Assembly: GCF_000165835.1 (NCBI RefSeq)
Contig: NC_014640.1
Span: 124,001-188,000 of the forward strand
Direction: 5' to 3'
Source of the DNA: Achromobacter xylosoxidans A8
GTDB taxonomy: Bacteria > Pseudomonadota > Gammaproteobacteria > Burkholderiales > Burkholderiaceae_B
Length of the DNA: 64,000 nucleotides
Shown: positions 17,774 through 25,923 of the stretch, in pieces
How positions within the stretch are numbered: the first letter of the stretch is position 1
Layout of the letters: each line of letters opens with the position of its first letter
Translations under genes and position numbers: made by a program
Notes under the pieces: generated by a model
The model's database searches: none
Seen by the model: the letters and a program-made list of their open reading frames with translations, nothing else
What the model was told of the DNA's origin: nothing

Positions 17774-17787
17774 GAAAACCTTTTCAT
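17774..17787. promoter_or_regulatory. LacI-type operator upstream of ugpC
   Basis: TGAAAA-CC-TTTTCA, a perfect 6+6 palindrome with a 2-bp centre, in the 120-bp gap before ugpC. It shares the TGAAAA/TTTCA arms with the site before the lacI gene at 19722-19735, which points to the linked LacI regulator. Confidence 0.65.
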
Positions 17788-17847
17788 TGTGCAGCGCAAA
17801 CATGACGGATGTATGGCAGAACAAACTTTCGTAGTCTAGCTTTGGCC

Positions 17848-18645
17848 TCAGGCGAATGGGTACGGGCCGGGGTAATCCCCGATGACCGCATGATGCGTGA
17901 CCAGGTTTTTCCCTTGCCACCAATGCAGCTGGTAGCCCGGCGGTTCCATGATGTACTGCAGCGTCGGCCGCGGTCCCAATTCCAGGGCGAGCTGGTGCGC
18001 GGTGCCCGGACAGGTGGAGGCGATGGTGCCGCCGAAGCGCTGGAAGATCGTGCGGTGCAGATGGCCGCAAAGCACGCGCTCCACGTTGGGAAAGCGCGCC
18101 ACGATGCGTTCGAGTTCGGGCGCGCCGGCCAGCAGGCCGATGGCGTCCATGTGTTCGATGCCGGTCAGGAACGGCGGATGGTGCATCAGGACCAGCGTGG
18201 GCCGCTCGGGCTGTTCGGCCAAGCGCGCGGCCAGCCAGTCCAGGCGGTCCTGGCAGAGCTCGCCATGGCTTTTCATGGGCACCACCGTGTCCAGCGCCAG
18301 CATGCGCAGCGGATAGGTTTCGATGGCGTATTGGATGAACGGGCCCCCGCCTTGCAGGTAGCCGTGGTCCGGAAAGGCCGCGCGCAGCTGGGCGCGGTCG
18401 TCGTGGTTGCCGGGCAGCAGGAAGTAGGGAATCTCCAGCGCCTGCAGATGTTCGCGCAGCACCTGGTATTCGTGCGGGCGGCCCAGATCGGTCAGGTCGC
18501 CCGTGATCAGCACGCAGTCGGGGCGCGGGGTCAACGCGTTGAGCGCGCGCACCGCGGGCGCCAGGAAGGCCGCCGGATCGATGATGCCGTAGGCCTTGTC
18601 GCCGGGGGTGCGCATGTGCAGGTCGGTGATTTGTGCGATGAGCAT
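17848..18645 (-). CDS. Metallophosphoesterase / cyclic-nucleotide or glycerophosphodiester phosphodiesterase
   Basis: Calcineurin-like dimetal phosphoesterase, 265 residues, of the CpdA/GpdQ class. Ligand motifs in order: DLHM (D-x-H, near residue 8), GDLTDLG (near 50), GNHDD (near 81), HHPPF and GHLHR. It lies between lacI and the ugp transporter genes, so release of glycerol-3-phosphate from glycerophosphodiesters is the most likely job. The gap to the upstream lacI is 39 bp, consistent with co-transcription. Confidence 0.85.
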   Translation of the reverse strand: MLIAQITDLHMRTPGDKAYGIIDPAAFLAPAVRALNALTPRPDCVLITGDLTDLGRPHEYQVLREHLQALEIPYFLLPGNHDDRAQLRAAFPDHGYLQGGGPFIQYAIETYPLRMLALDTVVPMKSHGELCQDRLDWLAARLAEQPERPTLVLMHHPPFLTGIEHMDAIGLLAGAPELERIVARFPNVERVLCGHLHRTIFQRFGGTIASTCPGTAHQLALELGPRPTLQYIMEPPGYQLHWWQGKNLVTHHAVIGDYPGPYPFA

Positions 18646-18684
18646 GACGCGTGTACTGATGAAGGATTGTTGTAGGAAAGGGCC

Positions 18685-19698
18685 TTAGCGGCGCACCGGC
18701 GCGGCGGTGCCGCCGACCACGATGCAATGCGGCAGACGGTCGGAATGCGGCGGCTGGCCCTGGATCTGCGCCAGCAGGTTCGAGCAGGCGGTTTCGCCTA
18801 TGCCGTCACTAGGCTGGGCCACGGTGGTCAGGGGCGGCGTCAGCAAGGCGCCGAAGCGCATGCCGTCGAATCCGCAAACCGAAATGTCGGCAGGCACGGA
18901 CAGGCCCAGGCCCACCAGGTCCGCAATGACGGCGGTGGCCAGCAGGTCGTTGGAACAGAACAAGGCGGTGGGCGCCTGCTTGCCGCGCAGGGCGGCCTTC
19001 AGGGCGTCCAGATCGCTGCCCGTGTGCGAGCTCATGGAGATGTGCTGGATGGCGTCCAGGCCCAGGCGCTTGGCGCAGGCGCGCGCTCCTGTCAGCCGGC
19101 GGCGGGCGCGGTCCGAGGCGGTCAGCGGGCCCGTCACCAGGGCGATGCGGCGATGGCCCAGCGCGGCCAGGTGGGCCACCATGTCGCTGGCGGCCGCGCG
19201 ATTGTCGACCGACGCGAAGGGATGGGCGCCGGACTCGTTGTAGACCAGCACGTAGGGAATGCCGGCGTGGTCCAGGTCGTCCAGCGTGGCGCTCTTGGCG
19301 GCGTCCGCGACCGTCAGGATCAGGCCATCGACCTGGTGGTCCATCAGGCCCTGGACCGCCGCGGATTCCACCGCCGGATCGTAGCCGGTGGCGGTCAGCA
19401 TGACGCTGTAGCCCGATTCCCGCGCGCGCCGTTCCGCGCCTTCGAAGCACTCGGCGAACACGGGGTTGGATAGCGTGGGCAGTATCAGGCCGATGGTGCG
19501 CGTGCTGCCCGAGCGCAGGCTGCGGCCGACGCGATTGGGCCGGAAGCCCGCGCGTTTGGCGACGTTGCGGATATGCGCGAGCGTGTCGGGATGCACGATC
19601 TCGGGCTGGTTGAACGCGCGCGAAACCGTCGCCGGGGAAACCCCGGCCTTGCGGGCCACTTCAATGATGGAAAAGCGGGGCGACGAGCGCGAGGCCAT
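18685..19698 (-). CDS. LacI family transcriptional regulator
   Basis: 337 residues. It has an N-terminal helix-turn-helix and hinge (IIEVARKAGVSPATVSRAFNQPEIV, about 11-35) followed by a periplasmic-binding-protein-like effector domain. It sits upstream of the phosphodiesterase and ugp genes on the same strand. Two related palindromes, one before its own start and one before ugpC, make it the likely local and autogenous repressor. The effector would be a transported phosphodiester, glycerol phosphate or sugar. Confidence 0.9.
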   Translation of the reverse strand: MASRSSPRFSIIEVARKAGVSPATVSRAFNQPEIVHPDTLAHIRNVAKRAGFRPNRVGRSLRSGSTRTIGLILPTLSNPVFAECFEGAERRARESGYSVMLTATGYDPAVESAAVQGLMDHQVDGLILTVADAAKSATLDDLDHAGIPYVLVYNESGAHPFASVDNRAAASDMVAHLAALGHRRIALVTGPLTASDRARRRLTGARACAKRLGLDAIQHISMSSHTGSDLDALKAALRGKQAPTALFCSNDLLATAVIADLVGLGLSVPADISVCGFDGMRFGALLTPPLTTVAQPSDGIGETACSNLLAQIQGQPPHSDRLPHCIVVGGTAAPVRR

Positions 19699-19721
19699 GG
19701 CGGGATTGCTGCCGGGTTTTC

Positions 19722-19735
19722 TGAAAACGATTTCA
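19722..19735. promoter_or_regulatory. LacI-type operator upstream of the lacI gene
   Basis: TGAAAAC/GATTTCA, a near-palindrome with the central CG typical of LacI-family sites, 24 bp upstream of the regulator start. It matches the operator before ugpC and suggests autoregulation. The rest of the 19739-20013 gap before the amidase holds no gene and no convincing promoter. Confidence 0.6.
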
Positions 19736-20013
19736 TCTTACTCGACAAATATGACCTTTGTATTGCACGGGTTTGCGCTATGCTGATGCCGACGCAACAA
19801 CAAATCGCCATGGCGCGGCATGCGATTTTCCCGGGGAAAAACGGCTTTTTTCGGTGTTTATCCCAATTGACGCAGCGCGCACAATGGCAAGAGTCGGTCC
19901 ATCCGGACTGTGCGGCAAGACGCCGTGCACAAGGCGGATCCTCGGTCAAAGGGGACCGGGTGCGTATTTTGCTGCCGCGCGAGACGCGCGGTACCGGTAA
20001 AGAGGAAAGGACC

Positions 20014-21342
20014 ATGTCTACTGCCTTGAACAGACTTGGCGCGCTGGAAGCCGCGCGCAAGCTGCAACGGCGCGAATTGACCGCAGAGCAACTGGTGCGC
20101 GCCTGCTTTGCGCGCATCGAACAACGCGAAAGCACCATCCATGCGTGGACCGCGCTGCAAAAGCAGGCCGCGCTCGACCGCGCGCAGGCGTTGGACCGCG
20201 GCGCGCTGCAGGGCGTGTTGCATGGCTTGCCGATGGGCGTGAAAGACTTGTTCGACACCGTCGACCTGCCCACGCGTTACGGCTCGCCCATCTATGAACG
20301 TCACCATCCGGGCCTGGATGCGGCCTCGGTGGCGTTATGCCGGGGCGCGGGCGCAATCGTCGTCGGCAAGACCGTGACGACCGAATTCGCTACCTATCAG
20401 GCAGGCCCCACGCGCAACCCGCGCAACGAGGCCTACTCGCCTGGCGGCTCATCCAGCGGCTCGGCCGCGGCGGTGGCCGACGACATGGTGCCCTTCGCGT
20501 TGGGCACGCAGACCGCGGCCTCCATCATCCGCCCCGCGTCTTATTGCGGCATCGTGGGCTTCAAGCCGACCTTTGGCAGCATTTCCCGCGCCGGCGTCAA
20601 AAGCGTGGCGGAGTCGCTGGACACCATTGGCGGCTTTGCCCGTTCGGTGCCGGACGTGGCATTGTTTGCTTCGGTGCTGATGCGCGATCCCCGCATGCTA
20701 GACCTGGCGTACGACGGCAAGCCGCGCATCGGCATGTACCGCAGCCTGCAATGGCGGCATGCCCTGCCCGAAACCAAGGAAGCCTACGCGCAGGCAGCAG
20801 CCATCCTGTCGCGCGCCGGCGCCGTGGTCGAGGAAGTGCCGCTGCCGCCCGAGCATTGCGTCCTGGTGCAGCTGCATGCCGACATCATGGCATTTGAAGT
20901 CTCGCAGGCGCTGGCCTACGAGCGCCTGGAGCATGCGGCGCAGCTCAGCCCCAAGATCCAGGCCATCCTGGAGGCGGGCTCGCGGATCACTGCTGAAGAG
21001 CACCAGAAGAACCTGATGCGCGCCGCCGAATCCCGCGCGCGCGTGGATGCCTGGTTCGACAAGTACGATGTGCTGCTGGCGCCCAGCGCGAGCGGCGAGG
21101 CGCCGTTCGCCGACCTGGGCACGGGCGATCCGCAGTTCTCGCGCGCTTGGACGGTGTTCGGCCATCCCAGTCTGAGTCTGCCGTTCGCCACTGGCCCGCA
21201 AGGCCTGCCCGTTGGGCTGCAACTGGTCGGCGCGCGCTACAGCGACCACCGGACGCTGGCGATGGCGGCGTGGGTCCACCAGCGGCTGCTGGCCGCCACC
21301 GCGCCGGATATCGGCGCGTCCGACATGTGGCCGCGCGGCTGA
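20014..21342 (+). CDS. Amidase signature family protein
   Basis: Amidase of about 442 residues with the Ser-cisSer-Lys triad: Lys77 in GVKDLFDT, the Ser-rich GGSSSGS loop (144-150) and probable nucleophile Ser170 in TAASIIRPAS. The start at 20014 is chosen for GAGGAAAGG just upstream; the open frame extends to 19573 without support. It hydrolyses amides to acid plus ammonia, substrate unknown. One difference from most members is Ala-Ala before the nucleophile where Gly-Gly is usual. It is divergent from lacI and convergent with leuA. Confidence 0.88.
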   Translation: MSTALNRLGALEAARKLQRRELTAEQLVRACFARIEQRESTIHAWTALQKQAALDRAQALDRGALQGVLHGLPMGVKDLFDTVDLPTRYGSPIYERHHPGLDAASVALCRGAGAIVVGKTVTTEFATYQAGPTRNPRNEAYSPGGSSSGSAAAVADDMVPFALGTQTAASIIRPASYCGIVGFKPTFGSISRAGVKSVAESLDTIGGFARSVPDVALFASVLMRDPRMLDLAYDGKPRIGMYRSLQWRHALPETKEAYAQAAAILSRAGAVVEEVPLPPEHCVLVQLHADIMAFEVSQALAYERLEHAAQLSPKIQAILEAGSRITAEEHQKNLMRAAESRARVDAWFDKYDVLLAPSASGEAPFADLGTGDPQFSRAWTVFGHPSLSLPFATGPQGLPVGLQLVGARYSDHRTLAMAAWVHQRLLAATAPDIGASDMWPRG

Positions 21343-21395
21343 GCGTCAGCCGCCCGCGCGCGGGCTGAAGCCGCGTTGGCGCGGCGGCGTTCAAA

Positions 21396-21427
21396 GAAAA
21401 AGCCAGCCCGGTAAGGCTGGCTTTTTT
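21396..21427. terminator. Bidirectional terminator between the amidase gene and leuA
   Basis: AAAAGCCAGCC / GGCTGGCTTTT stem with a short loop and T-runs on both strands, placed between convergent genes. Confidence 0.8.
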
Positions 21428-21503
21428 ACGCCGGGTTGCGGATCACGCGGTCTCGGCGGTTTCCTTACGCCGGGTTGCGGATCACGCCGTTTCGGCCGTT
21501 TCT
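21426..21503. repeat. 39-bp tandem duplication at the 3' end of leuA
   Basis: Two adjacent 39-bp copies (21426-21464 and 21465-21503) match at about 35 positions; the first 23 bases are identical. The second copy contains the leuA stop and last codons. The first is an untranslated duplicate directly after the stop, in the same frame spacing, with its own in-frame stop at 21443-21445. Confidence 0.85.
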
Positions 21504-23194
21504 TGTTCGGTTGCCGCCACGGCGCCCGCATTGATATGGCGGTTGACGGCGCTCAGCACGGCCTGGAACGAGGCCGTCACGATGTCGCGGTCGATGCCCA
21601 CGCCGAAGCCGGTGCTGGATTCGCCGACGCGCAATTCCACATAGGAAGCGGCGCGCGTGTCGGTGCCGGTGCCGATGGCGTGCTCGTGGTAGTCCATGAT
21701 GCGCACGGGCACGTCCAGCGCGGCCACGAAGGCCGAGATGGCGCCATCGCCCTTGCCCGTCACGATGCGGCGCTCGCCGTTGTATTCGAGTTCGGCTTCG
21801 ATGCTGAAATGCTGGCCTTCGCCGGCCGACGGATTGCCGTCGATGCGGTGGCGTACCAGCTTCCACGGCGATTTCTGTTCGAGGTATTCGCGGTTGAAGA
21901 TCGTGTGCACGTCGTCAGCCGTGACTTCGCGGCCGGTCTCGTCGGTGACGCGCTGGATGGCGCGGCTGAATTCGATCTGAAGGCGGCGCGGCAACACCAG
22001 GCCATGTTCCTGTTCGAGCAGGTAGGACACGCCGCCCTTGCCCGATTGGCTATTCACGCGGATGACGGCGTCGTAGCTGCGGCCGAGGTCGGCCGGGTCG
22101 ATCGGCAGGTACGGCACTTCCCAGACGGCGTCGGCTTGCTGCTGCGCGAAACCCTTCTTGATGGCGTCCTGGTGCGAGCCCGAGAATGCGGTGAAGACCA
22201 AGTCGCCCGCGTACGGATGGCGCGGGTGGACCGGCAATTGGTTGCAGTATTCGGCGCAGCGGCGCACTTCGTCGATGTCCGAGAAGTCCAGGCCCGGGTG
22301 CACGCCTTGCGTGTAGAGGTTCAAGGCCAAGGTGACGAGGTCGACGTTGCCGGTGCGCTCGCCGCTGCCGAAGAGGCAGCCTTCGATGCGGTCGGCGCCG
22401 GCCATTACGGCGAATTCGGCGGCGGCCACGGCGGTGCCGCGGTCATTGTGCGGGTGCACGCTGAGCACGATGCTGTCGCGGCGCGCCAGGTTCTTGTGCA
22501 TCCATTCGATCTGGTCGGCGTACAGATTGGGGCTGGTGGCCTCGATGGTGGCGGGCAGGTTCAGCACCATCTTGCAATCGGGCGTGGGCTGCCATACGTC
22601 AGCCACGGCGTTGGAGACTTCCAGCGCGAATTCGGGTTCGGTGGTGCTGAAGACTTCGGGCGAGTACTGGTAGCGCCATTGCGTTTCCGGGTGCTGCGCC
22701 ATGTACTGCTTCACCAGGCGCGTGCCGGTGGTGGCGATGTTCTTGATCTCGTCCTTGCTCATGTTGAACACGACCTTGCGGAACGCCGGTGCGCAGGCGT
22801 TGTACAGGTGGACGATGGCTTGCTTGGCGCCGGCGGCGGATTCCACCGTGCGGCTGATCAGGTCTTCGCGCGACTGCGTCAGCACGATGATGGTGACATC
22901 GTCCGGGATACGCTTCTCGTCGATGAGCTTGCGCACGAAATCGAAGTCGGTCTGCGAGGCGGACGGGAAGCCCACTTCGATTTCCTTGAAGCCGATCTTC
23001 ACCAGCTGTTCAAAGAAGCGGACCTTGCGCTCCACGCTCATTGGTTCGATCAGCGCCTGGTTGCCGTCGCGCAAGTCCGTGCTCATCCAGATCGGCGCCT
23101 TGGTGATGCGGCGGCTGGGCCAGGTGCGTTCGGAAAAGTCGCGGGTAAAGGGCGCGAAGGGGACGTATTTGGTGGCGGGGTTGGCAAGCATCAT
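21482..23194 (-). CDS. leuA: 2-isopropylmalate synthase
   Basis: First committed enzyme of leucine biosynthesis: condenses 2-oxoisovalerate with acetyl-CoA. The 570-residue length is that of the long LeuA2 form. The HMGL-like TIM barrel has the metal/substrate motifs [10 protein letters not shown] (about residues 41-50) and [18 protein letters not shown]. The C-terminal LeuA dimer domain for leucine feedback spans roughly 440-560. A long untranslated region upstream (23195-23500) contains a possible leucine-rich-codon leader. The extreme C-terminus ([10 protein letters not shown]) lies in a tandem duplication. Confidence 0.95.
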   Translation of the reverse strand: MMLANPATKYVPFAPFTRDFSERTWPSRRITKAPIWMSTDLRDGNQALIEPMSVERKVRFFEQLVKIGFKEIEVGFPSASQTDFDFVRKLIDEKRIPDDVTIIVLTQSREDLISRTVESAAGAKQAIVHLYNACAPAFRKVVFNMSKDEIKNIATTGTRLVKQYMAQHPETQWRYQYSPEVFSTTEPEFALEVSNAVADVWQPTPDCKMVLNLPATIEATSPNLYADQIEWMHKNLARRDSIVLSVHPHNDRGTAVAAAEFAVMAGADRIEGCLFGSGERTGNVDLVTLALNLYTQGVHPGLDFSDIDEVRRCAEYCNQLPVHPRHPYAGDLVFTAFSGSHQDAIKKGFAQQQADAVWEVPYLPIDPADLGRSYDAVIRVNSQSGKGGVSYLLEQEHGLVLPRRLQIEFSRAIQRVTDETGREVTADDVHTIFNREYLEQKSPWKLVRHRIDGNPSAGEGQHFSIEAELEYNGERRIVTGKGDGAISAFVAALDVPVRIMDYHEHAIGTGTDTRAASYVELRVGESSTGFGVGIDRDIVTASFQAVLSAVNRHINAGAVAATEQETAETA

Positions 23195-23339
23195 TACTAC
23201 ACCTCGATCGGTTTCTTTTGAATCCCGGGAATGCTTCCCTGGGCGGCTACGCGACCGGATGGCGGTCTTGTGCCAGGATTTGCCGTGATTGACCGGCAGG
23301 ATTCAGAGATAAAAGGGGGAAATCGCGTGTGGCAAGCGT

Positions 23340-23436
23340 GGTTGCCGAGCTACCACGGGGACACTAGGCCCGGCAACCGATCGGTAGGTATAGCGATAGC
23401 GCGTAGGAGGAGAAACGGGCGCGCAGGCCGGCAACC
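23340..23436 (-). promoter_or_regulatory. Possible leuA attenuator pairing elements
   Basis: On the minus strand, GGTTGCCGG occurs twice (23428-23436 and 23370-23378), and one complementary CGGCAACC lies downstream (23340-23347). Only one of the two copies can pair with it at a time, the layout of an antiterminator/terminator choice. The second copy overlaps the end of the candidate leader peptide. The T-tract that follows (CCCCCTTTTATC, about 50 nt before the next stem) is weak, so the mechanism is uncertain. Confidence 0.35.
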
Positions 23437-23489
23437 GGAGCGTCGTAGCGTCCGGTGGCAATCGCGAAGGGGGTGCGGTGAGCGGCCAT
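23364..23489 (-). CDS. Candidate leuA leader peptide (41 aa) with rare CTA leucine codons
   Basis: A 41-codon frame that starts with ATG at 23489 and stops with TAG at 23364, about 170 nt upstream of leuA. Codons 31, 33 and 35 are CTA leucine (peptide ...ALSLYLPIG...). CTA is a very rare leucine codon in this GC-rich DNA, where CTG dominates, and control by rare CTA codons is known from the E. coli leu leader. No good ribosome site precedes the ATG, so translation is unproven. Confidence 0.35.
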   Translation of the reverse strand: MAAHRTPFAIATGRYDAPVAGLRARFSSYALSLYLPIGCRA

Positions 23490-23660
23490 AGGTTGCTAGT
23501 CAAACATATTTTCTTCGCCAGCGCAACTGAATGTGCTTTTGTATCGAGGCGGGTTGCGGGCTTGAGACAGCGTATTTTGCTGAAGAATATTCGGCAAAAA
23601 TGGGGTTGGATAGGGGAAGGCCGGGTCGCGTTACAGCGTTGCCTGGCCGGCGAGGGACTG

Positions 23661-23689
23661 AAACAAACAGGCCGCCTGTCGGCGGCCTG
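23661..23689 (-). terminator. Terminator of the 209-aa membrane protein gene
   Basis: Perfect 9-bp stem CAGGCCGCC / GGCGGCCTG with a 4-nt loop. On the minus strand it is followed by TTTGTTTC. Confidence 0.75.
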
Positions 23690-23704
23690 CTATGGCAATG
23701 GTGA

Positions 23705-23714
23705 GGGGGGGGGG
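23705..23714. repeat. Run of ten G (C on the minus strand)
   Basis: Homopolymer directly after the stop codon (23716-23718) of the 209-aa gene and before its terminator. Such tracts are slippage-prone, but here it lies outside the reading frame. Confidence 0.9.
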
Positions 23715-23715
23715 C

Positions 23716-24345
23716 TTACCGGGCCGGGCCGATGCGCGGTTCCACGTAGCGGTCGCTGCGTCCTTCACTGCGCGCTTCGTGGCGGACTTCGTCGCGCGGG
23801 TCGCGCGGCTTGCGGTCGGACGATTCAAGGACGCGGGCCTGCTCCGCGACCATCGCGATCTTGCTGGCGCGGTTGTGGCGGATTTCAGACAGGGAGCGGC
23901 GCAGGTCGCCCACCGTGAAGGGCTCCTGGCGGTCGCCCCAGGTCCAGCGCAGCACGCCCAGGGATTCCTCGGACAGGTTGGGCGCCAGGTCGGCCAGCAC
24001 GCTGGTTTCGACGGGAGTGGCGCTGCCGGAGGCCAGGCTGGCGGACAGCCAGGCGCGCAGCGTGAAGAACACGATCAGGGTCCAGATGCCGGCCACCGCC
24101 CACCAGATGTAGGGGTTGACCTTCTGCACCATGTCCATGGTCGGTTGCCCCAGGGAGTGCAGGAACTCGTAGTTCATGGTGCGGCCGAAATTCAGTATCC
24201 AGTTGGCGGCCAGATACCAGATAACCACGGCGACGGCGATGACGATCGCGCGCACGATGAGGCGGGGAAGCGCCAGTTTGAGCAGGGTCTGGCCAATGAG
24301 GCGGCAGTCCTGGCGGACGCTTGCGGGCGAAGTCAGATTCATCAT
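23716..24345 (-). CDS. Hypothetical membrane protein
   Basis: 209 residues, not recognised. Two hydrophobic segments (about residues 25-50 and 78-102) are followed by a soluble, charged C-terminal half with an Arg/Asp/Glu-rich tail (DRKPRDPRDEVRHEARSEGR). The start codon is only 16 bp from the divergent rpoN start, so the two promoters must overlap or lie inside each other's coding region. Tandem ATG codons (24345, 24342) are both possible starts. It ends at a terminator. Its role could be linked to rpoN only by position. Confidence 0.75.
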   Translation of the reverse strand: MMNLTSPASVRQDCRLIGQTLLKLALPRLIVRAIVIAVAVVIWYLAANWILNFGRTMNYEFLHSLGQPTMDMVQKVNPYIWWAVAGIWTLIVFFTLRAWLSASLASGSATPVETSVLADLAPNLSEESLGVLRWTWGDRQEPFTVGDLRRSLSEIRHNRASKIAMVAEQARVLESSDRKPRDPRDEVRHEARSEGRSDRYVEPRIGPAR

Positions 24346-24361
24346 GCAAAATATTGTACCT

Positions 24362-25789
24362 ATGACCCGTCCAATTTTAGAACTGCGACCTGGTCAGCAT
24401 TTGACGCTGACGCCACAACTGCAGCAATCGATCCGATTGTTGCAGCTGTCCACGCTCGATCTCGAAGCCGAGATCTCGCAAGTGCTTGCGGAGAACCCGC
24501 TGCTGGAGCGGCAGGACGAAGCGCCGTCGGCCGAGACGCCGGCGGAGTCCGACCGCGAGTCCTCCGTGCAGGACGACGAACCCGCCGCCGAACGCGAGAC
24601 CCCGGTGGACGAAATGCCGGGCTCGGGCGGGGTCTACCCCGACGAAGATTCCAGCCGGCCCGAGGCCGCAAGGCCGGACACGCTGCGCGAGCACCTGCTG
24701 GGCCAACTGATGCTGACGCGCGCTGCGCCGCGTGACGTCGCGTTGGCGGGCCTGCTGATCGACGAGCTGGACGAGAACGGCTACCTGGGATCGCCGCTGG
24801 AAGAAATCCTGGGCTGGTTGCCGGCCGAGCTGGAGCCGGACATCGACGAGCTGAAGGCGGCCCTGTCGCTGCTGCAATCGTTCGACCCGCCCGGCATTGG
24901 CGCCCGCGACATGGCCGAATGCCTGTTGTTGCAGCTGCGCAACCCCGATCTGGGCCAATTGCCCGAAGCGGCGGATGCCGCGGTGCTGGCCTGTGCGCGG
25001 CAGATCTGCGCGCAACACCTCGCGCTGCTGGCGACAGGCAACGCTGCGCGCCTGTGCGCGGCGGTGGGCTGCGACGACGCCACGTTCCGTTCGGCGCATT
25101 CCCTGATCCTGCGGCTGGAGCCGCGTCCGGGGCGCGCCTGGACCGTGCCCGCGGCCGACTACGCCGTGCCCGACGTCATCGTGCGCAAGGCCCGTGGCGG
25201 CTGGCAGGTCACCCTCAACAGCGCCGCCGTGCCCAAGCTGCAGATCAATGGGTTGTACGCCCAGATGTTGGGCAACCAGAAGGAGTCCGCGCATGCGGGG
25301 CTGCACTCGCAGTTGCAGCAGGCCCGCTGGATGATCCGCAACGTGGAGCAGCGCTTTGACACCATCCTGCGGGTGGCCCAGGCCATCGTGCAACACCAGA
25401 CGGCTTTCTTCAGCCAAGGACCTGCCGCCATGCGGCCGCTCATCCTGAAGGACATCGCCGGCGAACTGGGCTTGCACGAATCCACTATTTCACGGGCCAC
25501 AACGCAGAAGTACATGCTCACTCCGTTTGGCACATTGGAGCTCAAGCGCTTCTTCGGCACGGGCGTGTCGACGGACGGCGGGGATGCCACCTCGGCCACG
25601 GCGGTGCAGACCTTCATCCGCCAGATGGTGGCCGATGAGAACCGGGCCAAGCCTTTGTCCGACAGCCAGATCATGCAAAAGCTGGCCGATCAGGGGATAG
25701 TCATCGCCCGAAGGACGGTGGCAAAGTATCGAGAAGCGCTGCGGATTGCCCCGGCGGCGTTGCGCAAGGCGCAGGCGGCCGCCCGCTGA
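24362..25789 (+). CDS. rpoN: RNA polymerase sigma-54 factor
   Basis: Alternative sigma factor for nitrogen, motility and other enhancer-dependent promoters, 475 residues. Region I is Gln/Leu-rich (LTLTPQLQQSIRLLQLSTLDLE), region II acidic (about 50-110), then the core-binding domain, and the C-terminal DNA-binding domain has the RpoN box ARRTVAKYR at 449-457. The start at 24362 gives the usual MTRPxLELRxGQ N-terminus. The usual lptB-rpoN-hpf-ptsN neighbours are absent. A terminator follows. Confidence 0.94.
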   Translation: MTRPILELRPGQHLTLTPQLQQSIRLLQLSTLDLEAEISQVLAENPLLERQDEAPSAETPAESDRESSVQDDEPAAERETPVDEMPGSGGVYPDEDSSRPEAARPDTLREHLLGQLMLTRAAPRDVALAGLLIDELDENGYLGSPLEEILGWLPAELEPDIDELKAALSLLQSFDPPGIGARDMAECLLLQLRNPDLGQLPEAADAAVLACARQICAQHLALLATGNAARLCAAVGCDDATFRSAHSLILRLEPRPGRAWTVPAADYAVPDVIVRKARGGWQVTLNSAAVPKLQINGLYAQMLGNQKESAHAGLHSQLQQARWMIRNVEQRFDTILRVAQAIVQHQTAFFSQGPAAMRPLILKDIAGELGLHESTISRATTQKYMLTPFGTLELKRFFGTGVSTDGGDATSATAVQTFIRQMVADENRAKPLSDSQIMQKLADQGIVIARRTVAKYREALRIAPAALRKAQAAAR

Positions 25790-25801
25790 TCGTACTTGAG
25801 T

Positions 25802-25841
25802 AATCAGGGACGGACTTGCGGAAATTCGTCCCTGATTTCAA
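25802..25841 (+). terminator. Terminator downstream of rpoN
   Basis: 11-bp stem AATCAGGGACG / CGTCCCTGATT followed by TC and a short A/T stretch, 12 bp after the stop. Confidence 0.6.
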
Positions 25842-25886
25842 AGACTTGCGTGACACTTTGGTTGCAAATTTATTTGCGCGCGGGAC

Positions 25887-25915
25887 TTGCCAGTAGCGGA
25901 ATAATTTTCGATAAT
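25887..25915 (+). promoter_or_regulatory. Promoter of bfd, probably leaderless
   Basis: TTGCCA (25887-25892), a 17-bp spacer, and GATAAT (25910-25915). The expected transcription start, 7-8 bases after the -10, coincides with the ATG at 25923. No Shine-Dalgarno precedes that ATG. Confidence 0.6.
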
Positions 25916-25923
25916 TATTCTCA
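25909..25923. promoter_or_regulatory. Fur-like box over the bfd -10 and start codon
   Basis: CGATAATTATTCTCA matches the 15-bp (7-1-7) Fur consensus TGATAATNATTATCA at nearly all positions. It covers the -10 element and touches the ATG, so bound Fur-Fe would block transcription. Confidence 0.65.

Noticed and set aside
19763..19784. TTGCAC and TATGCT as an amidase promoter
   Set aside because: The spacer is only 10 bp, too short for sigma-70.
21212..23221. A 669-codon plus-strand open frame
   Set aside because: Antisense to leuA; no recognisable motif.
23303..23503. A 66-codon minus-strand frame in the leuA leader
   Set aside because: It starts with TTG without a ribosome site and lacks clustered leucine codons; the 41-codon frame in another phase is the better leader candidate.
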